A stretch of DNA of 64,000 bases from positions 496,001 to 560,000 of the forward strand of contig NZ_JADOVH010000002.1 of NCBI RefSeq assembly GCF_015751965.1. Direction: 5' to 3'. Each line of letters opens with the position of its first letter. The stretch's first letter is position 1. Origin of the DNA: Frigoribacterium sp. CG_9.8 (lineage in GTDB: Bacteria > Actinomycetota > Actinomycetes > Actinomycetales > Microbacteriaceae). This document shows, piece by piece, positions 52,997-61,655 of this stretch. Both the position numbers and the translations under genes were made by a program. The notes below the pieces were generated by a model. That model had not been told where the DNA came from. It ran no database searches and saw nothing but the letters and a program-made list of their open reading frames with translations.

Positions 52997-53398
52997 ATGA
53001 CAGAAACCGCGCTGACCGAAACCAAGCCCGCCGAGGCACTGTCTTCCGAGACGCCGGCTGAGATCGCAGCCGCGCACGGAGTCGGCCTCAGCGACACCGC
53101 TGCCATCAAGGTCCGCAGCCTGTACGAGCAGGAGGGCCGGGATGATCTGCGACTGCGAGTCGCGGTTCAGCCGGGCGGATGCTCCGGACTCATCTACCAG
53201 CTCTACTTCGACGAGCGTCTGCTCGAGGGTGACGTCACCGTCGATTTCGACGGAGTCGAGGTTGTCGTCGACAAGATGAGCGTGCCATACCTCGACGGTG
53301 CGACCATCGACTTTGAAGACACCATCCAGAAGCAGGGCTTTACGATCGACAATCCCAACGCTTCGGGCAGCTGCGCCTGCGGGGACAGCTTCAACTAG
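52997..53398 (+). CDS. erpA: Iron-sulfur cluster insertion protein (ErpA/IscA type)
   Basis: 133-residue A-type Fe-S carrier delivering clusters to apoproteins. Three conserved cysteines: C62 in PGGCSG, and C126 and C128 in CACGDSF. The first 27 residues are a non-conserved Glu/Thr/Ala extension. AAGGAG precedes ATG 52997. A gene of this type near ctaC is also found in mycobacteria (Rv2204c); the Rieske protein QcrA in this window is a possible client (inference). Confidence 0.95.
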   Translation: MTETALTETKPAEALSSETPAEIAAAHGVGLSDTAAIKVRSLYEQEGRDDLRLRVAVQPGGCSGLIYQLYFDERLLEGDVTVDFDGVEVVVDKMSVPYLDGATIDFEDTIQKQGFTIDNPNASGSCACGDSFN

Positions 53399-53491
53399 TC
53401 CGCCATGTGGGAGAGCGTTCACACCGGTCTGAACCGGTCTCACGAAGTGCACGCAGCGGCCGTCCCGTCTGCCAATGGGCGTCCTGCGGAG

Positions 53492-53497
53492 TAAGCT
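53492..53497 (+). promoter_or_regulatory. Candidate -10 box of the ctaC operon
   Basis: TAAGCT, 70 nt before the ctaC start, same hexamer as before pyc and dnaE. No clear -35. The leader also holds a small ACCGGT-CTGA-ACCGGT hairpin further upstream, between erpA and this box. Confidence 0.35.
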
Positions 53498-53567
53498 TAG
53501 GTAAGCAAGAAAGTCGGGATCGATCCGTCTGTTGTCCAGTAAATTAGTATCATCCGAGAGGTTTCAG

Positions 53568-54452
53568 GTGCGTTCCAACCGCCGTCTTCGCTGGGCCGTA
53601 GCCCCGATCGCGCTCACACTCGTTGTAGTTCTGGCTGGCTGCAGCCAGCAGCAACTCCGAGGCTTCCTCCCGGCAGGCTCTGAGGGTGCAACAAACCACA
53701 CAAGCGGCATCACCGGGCTGTGGGTCACGTCCTGGATCGTGTTGCTCGCTGTCGGTGTGGTCACCTGGGGCCTCATCATCTGGGCAGCCATTGTTTACCG
53801 TCGCCGGAAGGGCCAGACCGGCCTGCCGGTTCAGCTGCGGTACAACCTGCCGATCGAGATTTTTTACACCGTAGTTCCGCTGATCCTGGTACTCGGTTTC
53901 TTCGCCTTCACGGCAAAAGAGCAGAACTCGATCGAACACGTGGTGAAGGACCCCGACGTCAAGGTCGAGGTGTATGGCAAGCGTTGGGCATGGGACTTCA
54001 ACTACCCCGGCGTCGGCCCCGGAGGCAACGGCGTGAACGAGCCCGGTGTGCAGGCCCAGGAACTCGAGAACGCCAATGGCAGCGTCGATGCATCCAAGAT
54101 TCCGACTCTGTACCTGCCGGTCAACAAAAGCGTACAGATCAAGATCGAAAGTCGCGATGTCAACCACTCGTTCTGGGTGATCGACTTCCTGTACAAAAAA
54201 GACAACATCCCCGGCAAGTCCAACTACGAATACTTGACGCCGACGAAAGTTGGCACATTCAAGGGCAAATGTGCCGAGCTGTGCGGTGACTACCACTCGC
54301 TCATGCTGTTCCAGGTGAAGGTTGTCACGCAGGGCGAGTTCGACACCTATATCCAAAGCCTCGCAGACAAGGGTCAGACCGGCATCCTCGGCCCGGAATA
54401 CAACACGAACTCGAATCTGCCGAACAACACAGTACCGTCGGCCAAGAAGTAG
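53568..54452 (+). CDS. ctaC: Cytochrome c oxidase subunit II
   Basis: 294-residue lipoprotein subunit of aa3 oxidase. Signal peptide with lipobox L-A-G-C (C25), two transmembrane helices (about 57-80 and 97-117), then the exported CuA domain with C235-x3-C239-x3-H243-x2-M246. The C-terminus has no fused cytochrome c, as in actinobacteria where QcrC supplies electrons. GTG 53568 follows GAGAGG by 6 nt and starts directly at the signal peptide, so it is preferred over TTG 53532. First gene of ctaC-ctaD-ctaF. Confidence 0.96.
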   Translation: MRSNRRLRWAVAPIALTLVVVLAGCSQQQLRGFLPAGSEGATNHTSGITGLWVTSWIVLLAVGVVTWGLIIWAAIVYRRRKGQTGLPVQLRYNLPIEIFYTVVPLILVLGFFAFTAKEQNSIEHVVKDPDVKVEVYGKRWAWDFNYPGVGPGGNGVNEPGVQAQELENANGSVDASKIPTLYLPVNKSVQIKIESRDVNHSFWVIDFLYKKDNIPGKSNYEYLTPTKVGTFKGKCAELCGDYHSLMLFQVKVVTQGEFDTYIQSLADKGQTGILGPEYNTNSNLPNNTVPSAKK

Positions 54453-54461
54453 GACACAGAC

Positions 54462-56231
54462 ATGAGTACAGCGACAGCACCCGCACCCGCACCCACTGTT
54501 GGCGACACGGTCGGAAGCGCGGATACGCGCCAGGTGAGGCCATCGAGCGTTGGCCCCAAGGGCAACATATTGGTGGGCTGGATCACCACCACCGACCATA
54601 AACGGATCGGGTACCTCTACCTGTTCACGTCGTTCCTGTATTTCCTGCTCGGCGGTGTGATGGCGCTGGTCATCCGCGCGCAGCTGTTTGAACCCGGTCT
54701 CCAGATTGTGGCGACAAAAGAGCAGTACAACCAGCTTTTCACCATGCACGGCACGATCATGCTGCTGATGTTTGCGACGCCGCTGTTCGCCGGATTCGCC
54801 AACTTCCTGATGCCGATCCAGATTGGCGCTCCGGATGTGGCATTCCCCCGTCTCAACGCCTTCGCCTACTGGCTCTACAGCTTCGGGTCTTTGATGGCCG
54901 TTGCCGGCTTCCTGACCCCGCAGGGGGCGGCCTCGTTTGGCTGGTTTGCGTATGTGCCGCTGTCAACGACCACCTTCTCGCCGTCACTCGGCGGTAATCT
55001 CTGGGTGTTCGGACTCGCTCTGAGCGGATTCGGCACCATCCTCGGCGCCGTCAACTTCATCACGACAATCGTCACAATGCGTGCGCCCGGGATGACGATG
55101 TTCCGCATGCCGATCTTCGTGTGGAACACGCTGGTCACGTCGATCCTGATCCTCATGGCATTCCCGGTACTTGCCGCAGCGCTGTTCGCCCTCGGCTCTG
55201 ATCGGGTGTTCGGCTCGCAGCTGTACAACGTCCAGGCGGGTGGCGCCATCCTCTGGCAGCACCTCTTCTGGTTCTTCGGCCATCCGGAGGTGTACATCAT
55301 TGCGCTGCCATTCTTCGGCATCATCTCCGAGGTGCTTCCGGTGTTCAGCCGCAAGCCGATCTTTGGCTACAAAACTCTGATCTACGCGACCATCTCCATC
55401 GCGGCGCTTTCTGTCACGGTGTGGGCTCATCACATGTACGTGACCGGCTCGGTGCTGTTGCCGTTCTTCTCGCTCATGTCCATGCTCATAGCTGTGCCGA
55501 CGGGTGTGAAGATCTTCAACTGGGTCGGCACAATGTGGCGGGGGTCAGTCACCTTCGAGACTCCGATGCTGTGGGCGATCGGCTTCCTGGTCACCTTCGT
55601 ATTCGGTGGTCTCACCGGCGTAATCCTCGCTTCGCCGCCGCTTGACTTCCATGTGTCGGACACCTACTTCGTTGTCGCACACTTCCACTACGTGGTCTTC
55701 GGCACTGTCGTGTTCGCCATGTTCAGCGGGTTCTACTTCTGGTGGCCCAAGTGGACGGGCAAGATGCTCAACGAACGTCTGGGCAAGATCCACTTCTGGA
55801 CTCTGTTCATCGGATTCCACACCACGTTCCTGGTGCAGCACTGGCTCGGAGTGATGGGCATGCCACGCCGGTACGCGACGTACCAGCCTGAGGATGGCTT
55901 TACCTGGATGAACCAGTTGTCGACCGTCGGAGCAATGATCCTCGGTGTATCGATGCTGCCGTTCATCTTCAACGTGTACATTACCGCGCGTACCGCTCCT
56001 CGGGTGACTGTCAATGACCCATGGGGGTACGGCCGGTCGCTCGAGTGGGCAACTTCCTGCCCGCCGCCACGTCACAACTTCACGTCGATTCCCCGCATCC
56101 GCTCGGAGTCGCCGGCCTTCGACCTCAATCACCCAGAGGCGGGTATTCCGGTCGGAGTCGGTGGGCTCGGCTCATTCAAGGATGCACCAGAGGCTGCTAT
56201 CTATGACGTTGCCGACGGACAGGTGAAGTAG
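54462..56231 (+). CDS. ctaD: Cytochrome c oxidase subunit I
   Basis: 589-residue catalytic subunit of aa3 oxidase with twelve transmembrane helices. TTDHKRIG near 44, [11 protein letters not shown] (low-spin heme a His) near 103, GHPEVYI (CuB His with the Tyr crosslink) near 283, AHHMYVTG (CuB histidines) near 325, and [10 protein letters not shown] (heme a3 and heme a His) near 410. The K- and D-channel regions look intact. It lies 9 nt after ctaC, and ctaF follows after 5 nt. Confidence 0.98.
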   Translation: MSTATAPAPAPTVGDTVGSADTRQVRPSSVGPKGNILVGWITTTDHKRIGYLYLFTSFLYFLLGGVMALVIRAQLFEPGLQIVATKEQYNQLFTMHGTIMLLMFATPLFAGFANFLMPIQIGAPDVAFPRLNAFAYWLYSFGSLMAVAGFLTPQGAASFGWFAYVPLSTTTFSPSLGGNLWVFGLALSGFGTILGAVNFITTIVTMRAPGMTMFRMPIFVWNTLVTSILILMAFPVLAAALFALGSDRVFGSQLYNVQAGGAILWQHLFWFFGHPEVYIIALPFFGIISEVLPVFSRKPIFGYKTLIYATISIAALSVTVWAHHMYVTGSVLLPFFSLMSMLIAVPTGVKIFNWVGTMWRGSVTFETPMLWAIGFLVTFVFGGLTGVILASPPLDFHVSDTYFVVAHFHYVVFGTVVFAMFSGFYFWWPKWTGKMLNERLGKIHFWTLFIGFHTTFLVQHWLGVMGMPRRYATYQPEDGFTWMNQLSTVGAMILGVSMLPFIFNVYITARTAPRVTVNDPWGYGRSLEWATSCPPPRHNFTSIPRIRSESPAFDLNHPEAGIPVGVGGLGSFKDAPEAAIYDVADGQVK

Positions 56232-56236
56232 AACGC

Positions 56237-56704
56237 ATGAATGCTCAAGCGAAAATGCTCTGGGTCCTCTGTGGCTTCTTCGTCCTGGTCGACATCATCT
56301 ACGTGAGTTGGAACATCATCCAGCGCGGTCAAGGCAACGTGACTCAGCTCGCCGGAACTGCGGGCGGGGGAGTCGGGTCGCCCGTTGAATGGGTGGGAGC
56401 ATTCGTCATCGGACTGTCCGCAGTGCTGTCAGCCTTCGTTGCCTTTTACCTCAGCCGCACCAACAAGTCTGTCGGTGGCGTGCTGCCCGAAGATCGTCTC
56501 GACGCGAACATCGATGACGGTGACTCAGAACAGGGATTCTTCAGCCCGTGGAGTTGGTGGCCGGTCTTGCTCGCTGCCGGAGGAGCATTCCTATTCATGG
56601 GAATCGCAGTCGGCGTGTGGATTGCCTTCTTCGGTGCCGCAATCACCCTGATCAGTCTCGTAGGCTGGGTCTATGAGTACTACCGCGGAAACTTCGCCCG
56701 CTAG
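56237..56704 (+). CDS. ctaF: Cytochrome c oxidase subunit IV, actinobacterial type
   Basis: 155-residue membrane protein with four hydrophobic helices (about 5-28, 51-72, 95-118, 121-146) and the SPWSWWPV motif. CtaF is specific to the actinobacterial bc1-aa3 supercomplex and stabilises CtaC/CtaD. ATG 56237 comes 5 nt after ctaD. Its last 32 bases overlap the GNAT gene, whose probable promoter lies inside this coding region. Confidence 0.93.
   Translation: MNAQAKMLWVLCGFFVLVDIIYVSWNIIQRGQGNVTQLAGTAGGGVGSPVEWVGAFVIGLSAVLSAFVAFYLSRTNKSVGGVLPEDRLDANIDDGDSEQGFFSPWSWWPVLLAAGGAFLFMGIAVGVWIAFFGAAITLISLVGWVYEYYRGNFAR
56661..56666 (+). promoter_or_regulatory. Candidate -10 box of the GNAT gene, inside ctaF
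   Basis: TAGGCT ends 6 nt before ATG 56673; no ribosome binding site: leaderless pattern. Confidence 0.4.
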
Positions 56705-57137
56705 CCCTTCAATCGTTCGACTGGCCGCGGCCGCCGATGTGGATGCCGTATTCGCCCTGGTGGAGCAGCTTGGCATTGGTGAGAAGCCGGTGCGTGAATC
56801 CTTCGCTGGGGCCTTTGAACACGCGGTGGAACCGAGTAGGCACCACATGCTGCTGGTAGCAGAACTCGATGGGGTTGTTTCCGCTTACGCCTACACGACG
56901 ATCGCGCGCCTTCTCTACACGAATGGCGACTCTGCCCAGCTGCAGGAGTTGGCGGTGAATACGCCCGCACGGGATCGTGGCCTTGGCAGCCTACTTGTCG
57001 CTGCCATTGAGGAAGAGTGCCGGTCACGCGGTGTTCGTCAGCTCACCGTAGCCAGCAGTCATGCCGCCCGATTCTATGAGCGCCTGGATTATCGGTCGAC
57101 CTCGGACTTCCTCAAGAAGAGATTCACCACCGACTAA
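56673..57137 (+). CDS. GNAT-family N-acetyltransferase
   Basis: 154-residue acetyl-CoA-dependent transferase. Acetyl-CoA-binding motif A reads LAVNTPARDRGLGSLLVAAIEEE in blocks (about 90-113), followed by SSHAARFYERLDY near the C-terminus. The substrate is unknown. The start overlaps the end of ctaF by 32 bases; the gene may be read from the ctaF transcript or from its own leaderless promoter. It converges on qcrB across a long hairpin. Confidence 0.88.
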   Translation: MSTTAETSPASPSIVRLAAAADVDAVFALVEQLGIGEKPVRESFAGAFEHAVEPSRHHMLLVAELDGVVSAYAYTTIARLLYTNGDSAQLQELAVNTPARDRGLGSLLVAAIEEECRSRGVRQLTVASSHAARFYERLDYRSTSDFLKKRFTTD

Positions 57138-57234
57138 GCCCAGCGGTGACGCGACGCCCAGACCCAGACCCCGAGCCAGGCCATGATTCAGATCCTGGCT
57201 TGCATTGCGGGTGTTGTTTCGAGTCGTCGTTAAC

Positions 57235-57277
57235 CGCCAGATGCCCCGACCGATTGTGCGGGTCGGGGCATCTGGCG
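57235..57277. terminator. Bidirectional hairpin with 17-bp perfect stem
   Basis: Left arm 57235-57251 and right arm 57261-57277 pair perfectly around a 9-nt loop. Only three T follow on the plus strand. The right arm ends 12 bp from the qcrB stop, so it probably ends qcrB as well as GNAT transcripts. Confidence 0.8.
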
Positions 57278-57289
57278 TTTCACTGAGGG

Positions 57290-58933
57290 TTAGTGCTGGT
57301 TCGACCGTTCTACGTCGGTCTTCGTAGCGGGTGAGATCCGATCCTCGAAGAACCAGTGGGACAGCGCGGCACGTGTGCGCTGGGCCCCGGAGATCCGGCC
57401 ATCGGCATCCGGGCGGATCGTCAACGGGGTGTACTCGTTGTAGCTCACCAGGCGCCACCGCTCGTAGTCGTCGAGCTGCTCATGCACCTCGACGTACTCG
57501 CCGCCGGGGAGCCTCACGATTCGGCCTGATTCGAAGCCGTGGAGTGCGATTTCCCGATCCTTCTTCTGGAGGCCGAGACAGATCCGCTTGGTGATGAAGA
57601 ACGCGAGAACCGGCCCGAGGAAGAAGAGCACCTGAAGAGTGTGGATGACACCCTCGATAGTGACCTTGAAATGGGTCGACATGAGGTCGGAACTCGCCGC
57701 TGCCCAGAGCACAGCGTAGAACGTGACGCCGGCCGCTCCGATGGCTGTACGGGTGGGGGCGTTGCGTGGGCGCTCTGCGATGTGGTGTTCACGCTTGTCA
57801 CCCGTGATCCACGCTTCGATGAAGGGGTAGGCAGCAACGAGACCCAGGAATGCGATCAAGATCACAGTGATCACAATGATGTTGAAGGAGTAGGTGTTGT
57901 TGAACCACACGACCTCCCACCCCGGCGGGATCAGTCGGAGCATTCCGTCGGCAAAGCCGATGTACCAGTCCGGCTGGGTCCCGGCGGAGACGGGGGAGGG
58001 GTCATATGGACCATAGGTCCAGATCGGGTTGATCGTGAAGAATGACGCGATCAACACGATTACGCCGAAGACCACGAAGAAGAAGCCGCCAGCTTTCGCC
58101 GCGAACAGCGGCATGATCGGAACTCCAACGACGTTGTCGTTAGTGCGTCCGGGGCCAGCAAACTGGGTGTGCTTGTTGATGATCATCAGGAGCAGATGTG
58201 CCCCGAGGGCAGCAACAAGAATTGCGGGTAACAACAGGATGTGGATCGAGTAGAACATCGCAATGACGGTGGTGCCGGGGAACTCTCCGCCGAAGAGAAG
58301 ATAGGACGTCCAGGTACCGATCACCGGTATGCCCTTGATGATGCCGTTGATGATCTGCAGGCCATTGCCCGAGAGCAGGTCGTCAGGAAGGGAGTAACCG
58401 GTGAATCCTTCGGCCATTGCGAGCACGAAGAGGATGAAGCCGATGAACCAGTTGATCTCGCGAGGCTTGCGGAATGCGCCGGTGAAGAACACTCGGAGCA
58501 TGTGCAAGCCGATTGCGGCAATGAACAGTAACGCAGCCCAGTGGTGGATCTGACGGAACAGCAGCCCGCCACGCACGTCGAATGAGAGGTGCATGGTGGA
58601 GGAGAAGGCCGCGGACATTTGCATGCCCTTGAGCGGAACATAGGAGCCGTCGTAGACGACTTCGACCATTGAAGGCTGGTAGAAGAAGGTCAGGAAGGTT
58701 CCGGAGAGCAGGATGACGACGAAGCTGTAGAGGGCGACCTCGCCGAGCATGAAGGACCAGTGGTCGGGGAAGACCTTCCGGCCGAGCTCCTTGACGAGAC
58801 CTGAGATGCTCGTACGCTCGTCAATGTAGTTGGCAGCAGCGCCGGTGAATCGTGCGCCACGGCTGGGTGCTGCGGCCGCCGGCGTCTCAACAACGGTCGG
58901 GGCGGCAGCGGGTTTGGTTTCGGTGACGGTCAT
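57290..58933 (-). CDS. qcrB: Cytochrome bc1 complex cytochrome b subunit
   Basis: 547-residue integral membrane subunit carrying both b hemes and the quinol sites. The N-terminal extension (about 45 residues, Ala/Pro-rich) precedes the helices; heme His residues lie in HHWAALLFIAAIGLHMLRVFF in blocks (about 125-145) and again near 230-245. The PDWY variant of the PEWY quinol-oxidation loop is visible in TQPDWYIGF near 325. A long cytoplasmic C-terminus is usual in actinobacteria. ATG 58933 overlaps the qcrA stop by 4 nt. Last gene of ctaE-qcrC-qcrA-qcrB. Confidence 0.97.
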   Translation of the reverse strand: MTVTETKPAAAPTVVETPAAAAPSRGARFTGAAANYIDERTSISGLVKELGRKVFPDHWSFMLGEVALYSFVVILLSGTFLTFFYQPSMVEVVYDGSYVPLKGMQMSAAFSSTMHLSFDVRGGLLFRQIHHWAALLFIAAIGLHMLRVFFTGAFRKPREINWFIGFILFVLAMAEGFTGYSLPDDLLSGNGLQIINGIIKGIPVIGTWTSYLLFGGEFPGTTVIAMFYSIHILLLPAILVAALGAHLLLMIINKHTQFAGPGRTNDNVVGVPIMPLFAAKAGGFFFVVFGVIVLIASFFTINPIWTYGPYDPSPVSAGTQPDWYIGFADGMLRLIPPGWEVVWFNNTYSFNIIVITVILIAFLGLVAAYPFIEAWITGDKREHHIAERPRNAPTRTAIGAAGVTFYAVLWAAASSDLMSTHFKVTIEGVIHTLQVLFFLGPVLAFFITKRICLGLQKKDREIALHGFESGRIVRLPGGEYVEVHEQLDDYERWRLVSYNEYTPLTIRPDADGRISGAQRTRAALSHWFFEDRISPATKTDVERSNQH

Positions 58934-59997
58934 GCGCGCTCCCAGAAGCTTGGTCCGACAGGCTCGGTGAAATCGCTTTGCGCGATGAGATAGCCATCGG
59001 AATCGATCGCGATGGGCAACTGCGGTAGGGCGCGTGCAGCCGGACCGAAGATGACCTCGCATTCATTTGTAACGTCGAAGGTGGAGGAATGGCAGGGGCA
59101 GAGCAGATGATGGGTCTGCTGCTCGTACAGCGCAACCGGGCATCCGACATGGGTGCAAATCTTAGAATATGCGACGATGCCGTCGTAATTCCAGGATTCA
59201 CGGCCCGCGGAGATCTTAAGATCCGAGGGCTTGAGGCGCATCACCAGGACTGCAGCCTTCGCTTTTTGTTCGAGTCGATCTTTTTGATCGTTGAGCCCCT
59301 CCGGGATAACGTGGAAAACAGATCCGATGGTGACGTCAGCCGCCCTGATCGGAGTTCCGGACGGGTCGCGGGTCAGTCGTACGCCCTTGGCCCACATGGT
59401 CTCTTTGAATAGCGGGATCGGGTCAGCGGCAGGTGCCAGATCACGGAACAGCACGATCGCCGGCAATGGGAATGCCACAAGCGCCCCGATGAGCGAGTTG
59501 CGGATGAGAGTGCGACGTCCAAATCCGGACTCTTGGTTTCCGAGCTTGAAGATCTCCACCGCTTTTTCGCGAGTCGCCTCGGTGCCGCGGGTGGGATGAC
59601 GAGATTCCGTTATTTCATCGCCGCGCATGAGATTCTTTGCCCAGTAGATAGCACCGACTCCGATGGCGAGCAGCCCGAGAGAGATGCCCAGTCCGAGGAA
59701 GACCGTGTTCAGTCGAACCGAGTTGGTGTTACCCGGGATGATCGGGAATGCGACGTACGCGGCGACGGCGAACACGCTGCCGACGATCGACAGGAAGAAG
59801 AGAGTGTAGACCCGACGCTCGGCGACGCGATCTTTCTTCGGGTCGAGATCGGTGACTCGAAGCCGGTGGGGCGGGAGTCCGGGATTCTCGAAGGAGTCGG
59901 AGCGGAGAACTGCCGTACCCGCTTTGGCAACGGGGGGTTCACTTCGGACTACGGCCGACCCGGCAGCGGCGGAAGTGCCGTCGTCGTCCTGTGCCAT
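58930..59997 (-). CDS. qcrA: Cytochrome bc1 complex Rieske iron-sulfur subunit
   Basis: 355-residue Rieske protein with the actinobacterial three-helix N-terminus (about 63-83, 97-120, 160-180). The 2Fe-2S site is C281-x-H283 and C300-x2-H303, with C286 and C302 as the disulfide pair. It passes electrons from quinol to the diheme QcrC. AAAGGA precedes ATG 59997. The gap to qcrC is 73 nt; the overlap with qcrB is 4 nt. Confidence 0.97.
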   Translation of the reverse strand: MAQDDDGTSAAAGSAVVRSEPPVAKAGTAVLRSDSFENPGLPPHRLRVTDLDPKKDRVAERRVYTLFFLSIVGSVFAVAAYVAFPIIPGNTNSVRLNTVFLGLGISLGLLAIGVGAIYWAKNLMRGDEITESRHPTRGTEATREKAVEIFKLGNQESGFGRRTLIRNSLIGALVAFPLPAIVLFRDLAPAADPIPLFKETMWAKGVRLTRDPSGTPIRAADVTIGSVFHVIPEGLNDQKDRLEQKAKAAVLVMRLKPSDLKISAGRESWNYDGIVAYSKICTHVGCPVALYEQQTHHLLCPCHSSTFDVTNECEVIFGPAARALPQLPIAIDSDGYLIAQSDFTEPVGPSFWERA

Positions 59998-60070
59998 TCT
60001 GTGTCCTTTCGGTGGTGCGATGAAGAGGTGCAGTGAAGAGGTGTTGTGAAGTTGTGCGGGCTGGTGCTGG

Positions 60071-60925
60071 TCAGTTGGCTTTTGCAGCGATCCAGATGGT
60101 TACCGCGACGATTGCGCCGAGTCCGAAGATCCAGATGAAGAGACCTTCAGAGACAGGCCCTACGGCCCCGAGGTCGAATCCGCCGGGGGACGGATTCTTG
60201 TCAAGATACTTGAGGTAAGTGATGATGTCGGCCTTCTGGGTCGGCGTGAGGTTCGTGTCGTTGAACACGGGCATACTCTGCGGACCAGTGACCATGGCTT
60301 CGTAGATGTGCACGGGGAGCACCCCGGCGAGAGCCGGTGCCCACTTGCCCTGGGTGAGAGCTCCTCCCGCGCCAGCGACGTTGTGACACATCGCGCAGTT
60401 GACTCGGAACAATTCAGCCCCGGTCGACGCATTTCCATTGGCCCCCAGATATTCTGCCGACGGGATCGCTGGTCCCGGCGAGAGGGACGCCACGTACAGG
60501 GCCAGCGATGAGACCTGCTCTTCGGTGAACTGCACTGCCTTCTTCTCTGCCTGTGGGCCCTGGTTGGCCAGCGGCATGCGTCCGGTGCCGACCTGGAAAC
60601 TGACGGATGCCGCACCCACGCCATACAGGCTCGGTCCAACGTTGTCGACGCCCTGCAAGTTCAATCCGTGACAGGTTGCACAGTTCGAGGAGAAGAGCTT
60701 CTTGCCCTCATCCACCGACGCCTGTGTATTCACTGACGAGGTCTCTGCAGACGCCGTGCTGCTGAATAGCGCATACGCACCACCGGTGGACAGCAGTCCG
60801 ATCGTGACCAGTGCGATTGTGGCGAGCGGATGCCGCCGGCCACGACGGCTCGTCTTGCCGATTCTCGTGCTCTTGCTGTTCCTCGTCATGCTGAGGGTAT
60901 CCCTGATTCCTTTGGTGACTGTCAT
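60071..60925 (-). CDS. qcrC: Cytochrome bc1 complex diheme cytochrome c subunit
   Basis: 284-residue cytochrome cc replacing a separate soluble cytochrome c. N-terminal anchor (about 34-54), two heme-binding sites C82-A-T-C85-H86 and C177-A-M-C180-H181 with later Met ligands (candidates in GRMPLA and QSMPVF), and a C-terminal helix (about 258-282). It delivers electrons directly to CuA of CtaC in the supercomplex. ATG 60925 immediately follows the ctaE stop; an internal ATG 60889 is the alternative start. Confidence 0.96.
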   Translation of the reverse strand: MTVTKGIRDTLSMTRNSKSTRIGKTSRRGRRHPLATIALVTIGLLSTGGAYALFSSTASAETSSVNTQASVDEGKKLFSSNCATCHGLNLQGVDNVGPSLYGVGAASVSFQVGTGRMPLANQGPQAEKKAVQFTEEQVSSLALYVASLSPGPAIPSAEYLGANGNASTGAELFRVNCAMCHNVAGAGGALTQGKWAPALAGVLPVHIYEAMVTGPQSMPVFNDTNLTPTQKADIITYLKYLDKNPSPGGFDLGAVGPVSEGLFIWIFGLGAIVAVTIWIAAKAN

Positions 60926-61555
60926 TTATTTCAGGACGTAGATGACCAGGAACAACCCGATCCACACCACGTCGACGAAGTGCCAGTAGTAGGAGACGAC
61001 TATCGTCGACGTCGCCTCTTTGTGGCTGAAGTTCTTCACGCTGTAGGCCCGACCGATGATCAGCAGCATTGCGATCAGGCCGCCCACCACGTGCAGTGCG
61101 TGGAATCCGGTGGTGATGTAGAAGGCAGATCCGTAGGAGTTGGAGGCGAGAGAGATGTTCTCGCTTACGAGGGTCGCGTACTCGAAGACCTGCCCGGTGA
61201 CGAAAATCGCGCCGAGGATGTAGCTGGCGAAGAACCACTCCACCATCCCCCAGTTGACCGGGCTGGCACTCGTTCGCCTCTTCTGCAACCGCTCAGCGGC
61301 GAACACGCCGAACTGCGCGGTGAATGACGAGGCCACGAGGATGATCGTGTTGGTGAGTGCGTACGGCACTGCGAGCTTGGGGGTCTCGGCCGCCCAGAGT
61401 TCCGGTGACGTGGAACGCAGGGTGAAGTAGATGGCAAAAAGCCCGGCGAAGAACATGACCTCACTGCCAAGCCAGACGATCGTGCCAACAGCGACCACAC
61501 TCGGTCGATTGACGACGGGGGTGTTGAGTCCGATTGAGTATGTAGTACTGGTCAC
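60926..61555 (-). CDS. ctaE: Cytochrome c oxidase subunit III
   Basis: 209-residue integral membrane subunit with five helices; [17 protein letters not shown] near 28-44 in blocks, [10 protein letters not shown] near 145 and [13 protein letters not shown] near 186 are subunit III motifs. GTG 61555 gives the family N-terminus; the upstream open frame is antisense of trpD. CATAAT (61567-61562) ends 6 nt upstream, so a leaderless transcript is likely, although GGAGA abuts the start. Promoter of the ctaE-qcrCAB operon, divergent from trpD. Confidence 0.95.
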   Translation of the reverse strand: MTSTTYSIGLNTPVVNRPSVVAVGTIVWLGSEVMFFAGLFAIYFTLRSTSPELWAAETPKLAVPYALTNTIILVASSFTAQFGVFAAERLQKRRTSASPVNWGMVEWFFASYILGAIFVTGQVFEYATLVSENISLASNSYGSAFYITTGFHALHVVGGLIAMLLIIGRAYSVKNFSHKEATSTIVVSYYWHFVDVVWIGLFLVIYVLK

Positions 61556-61561
61556 TCTCCT

Positions 61562-61567
61562 ATTATG
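61562..61567 (-). promoter_or_regulatory. Candidate -10 box of the ctaE-qcrCAB operon
   Basis: CATAAT on the minus strand ends 6 nt before GTG 61555: leaderless pattern. Confidence 0.45.
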
Positions 61568-61642
61568 GTCGATCAGCCTGGGCCCAGTTCTCCGAACCCG
61601 CCCTAGTCGGGTGAATCTTTCAGGCTTGTCACGGCTCGTCGC

Positions 61643-61648
61643 TATGAT
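61643..61648 (+). promoter_or_regulatory. Candidate -10 box of trpD
   Basis: TATGAT ends 7 nt before ATG 61656; no ribosome binding site. TTGTCA at 61626 is only 11 bp away and cannot be its normal -35. Confidence 0.45.
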
Positions 61649-61655
61649 CGCAGTC

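Noticed and set aside
53550-54749. 399-codon open frame opposite ctaC/ctaD
   Set aside because: Antisense shadow; the plus-strand CuA ligands and lipobox are decisive.
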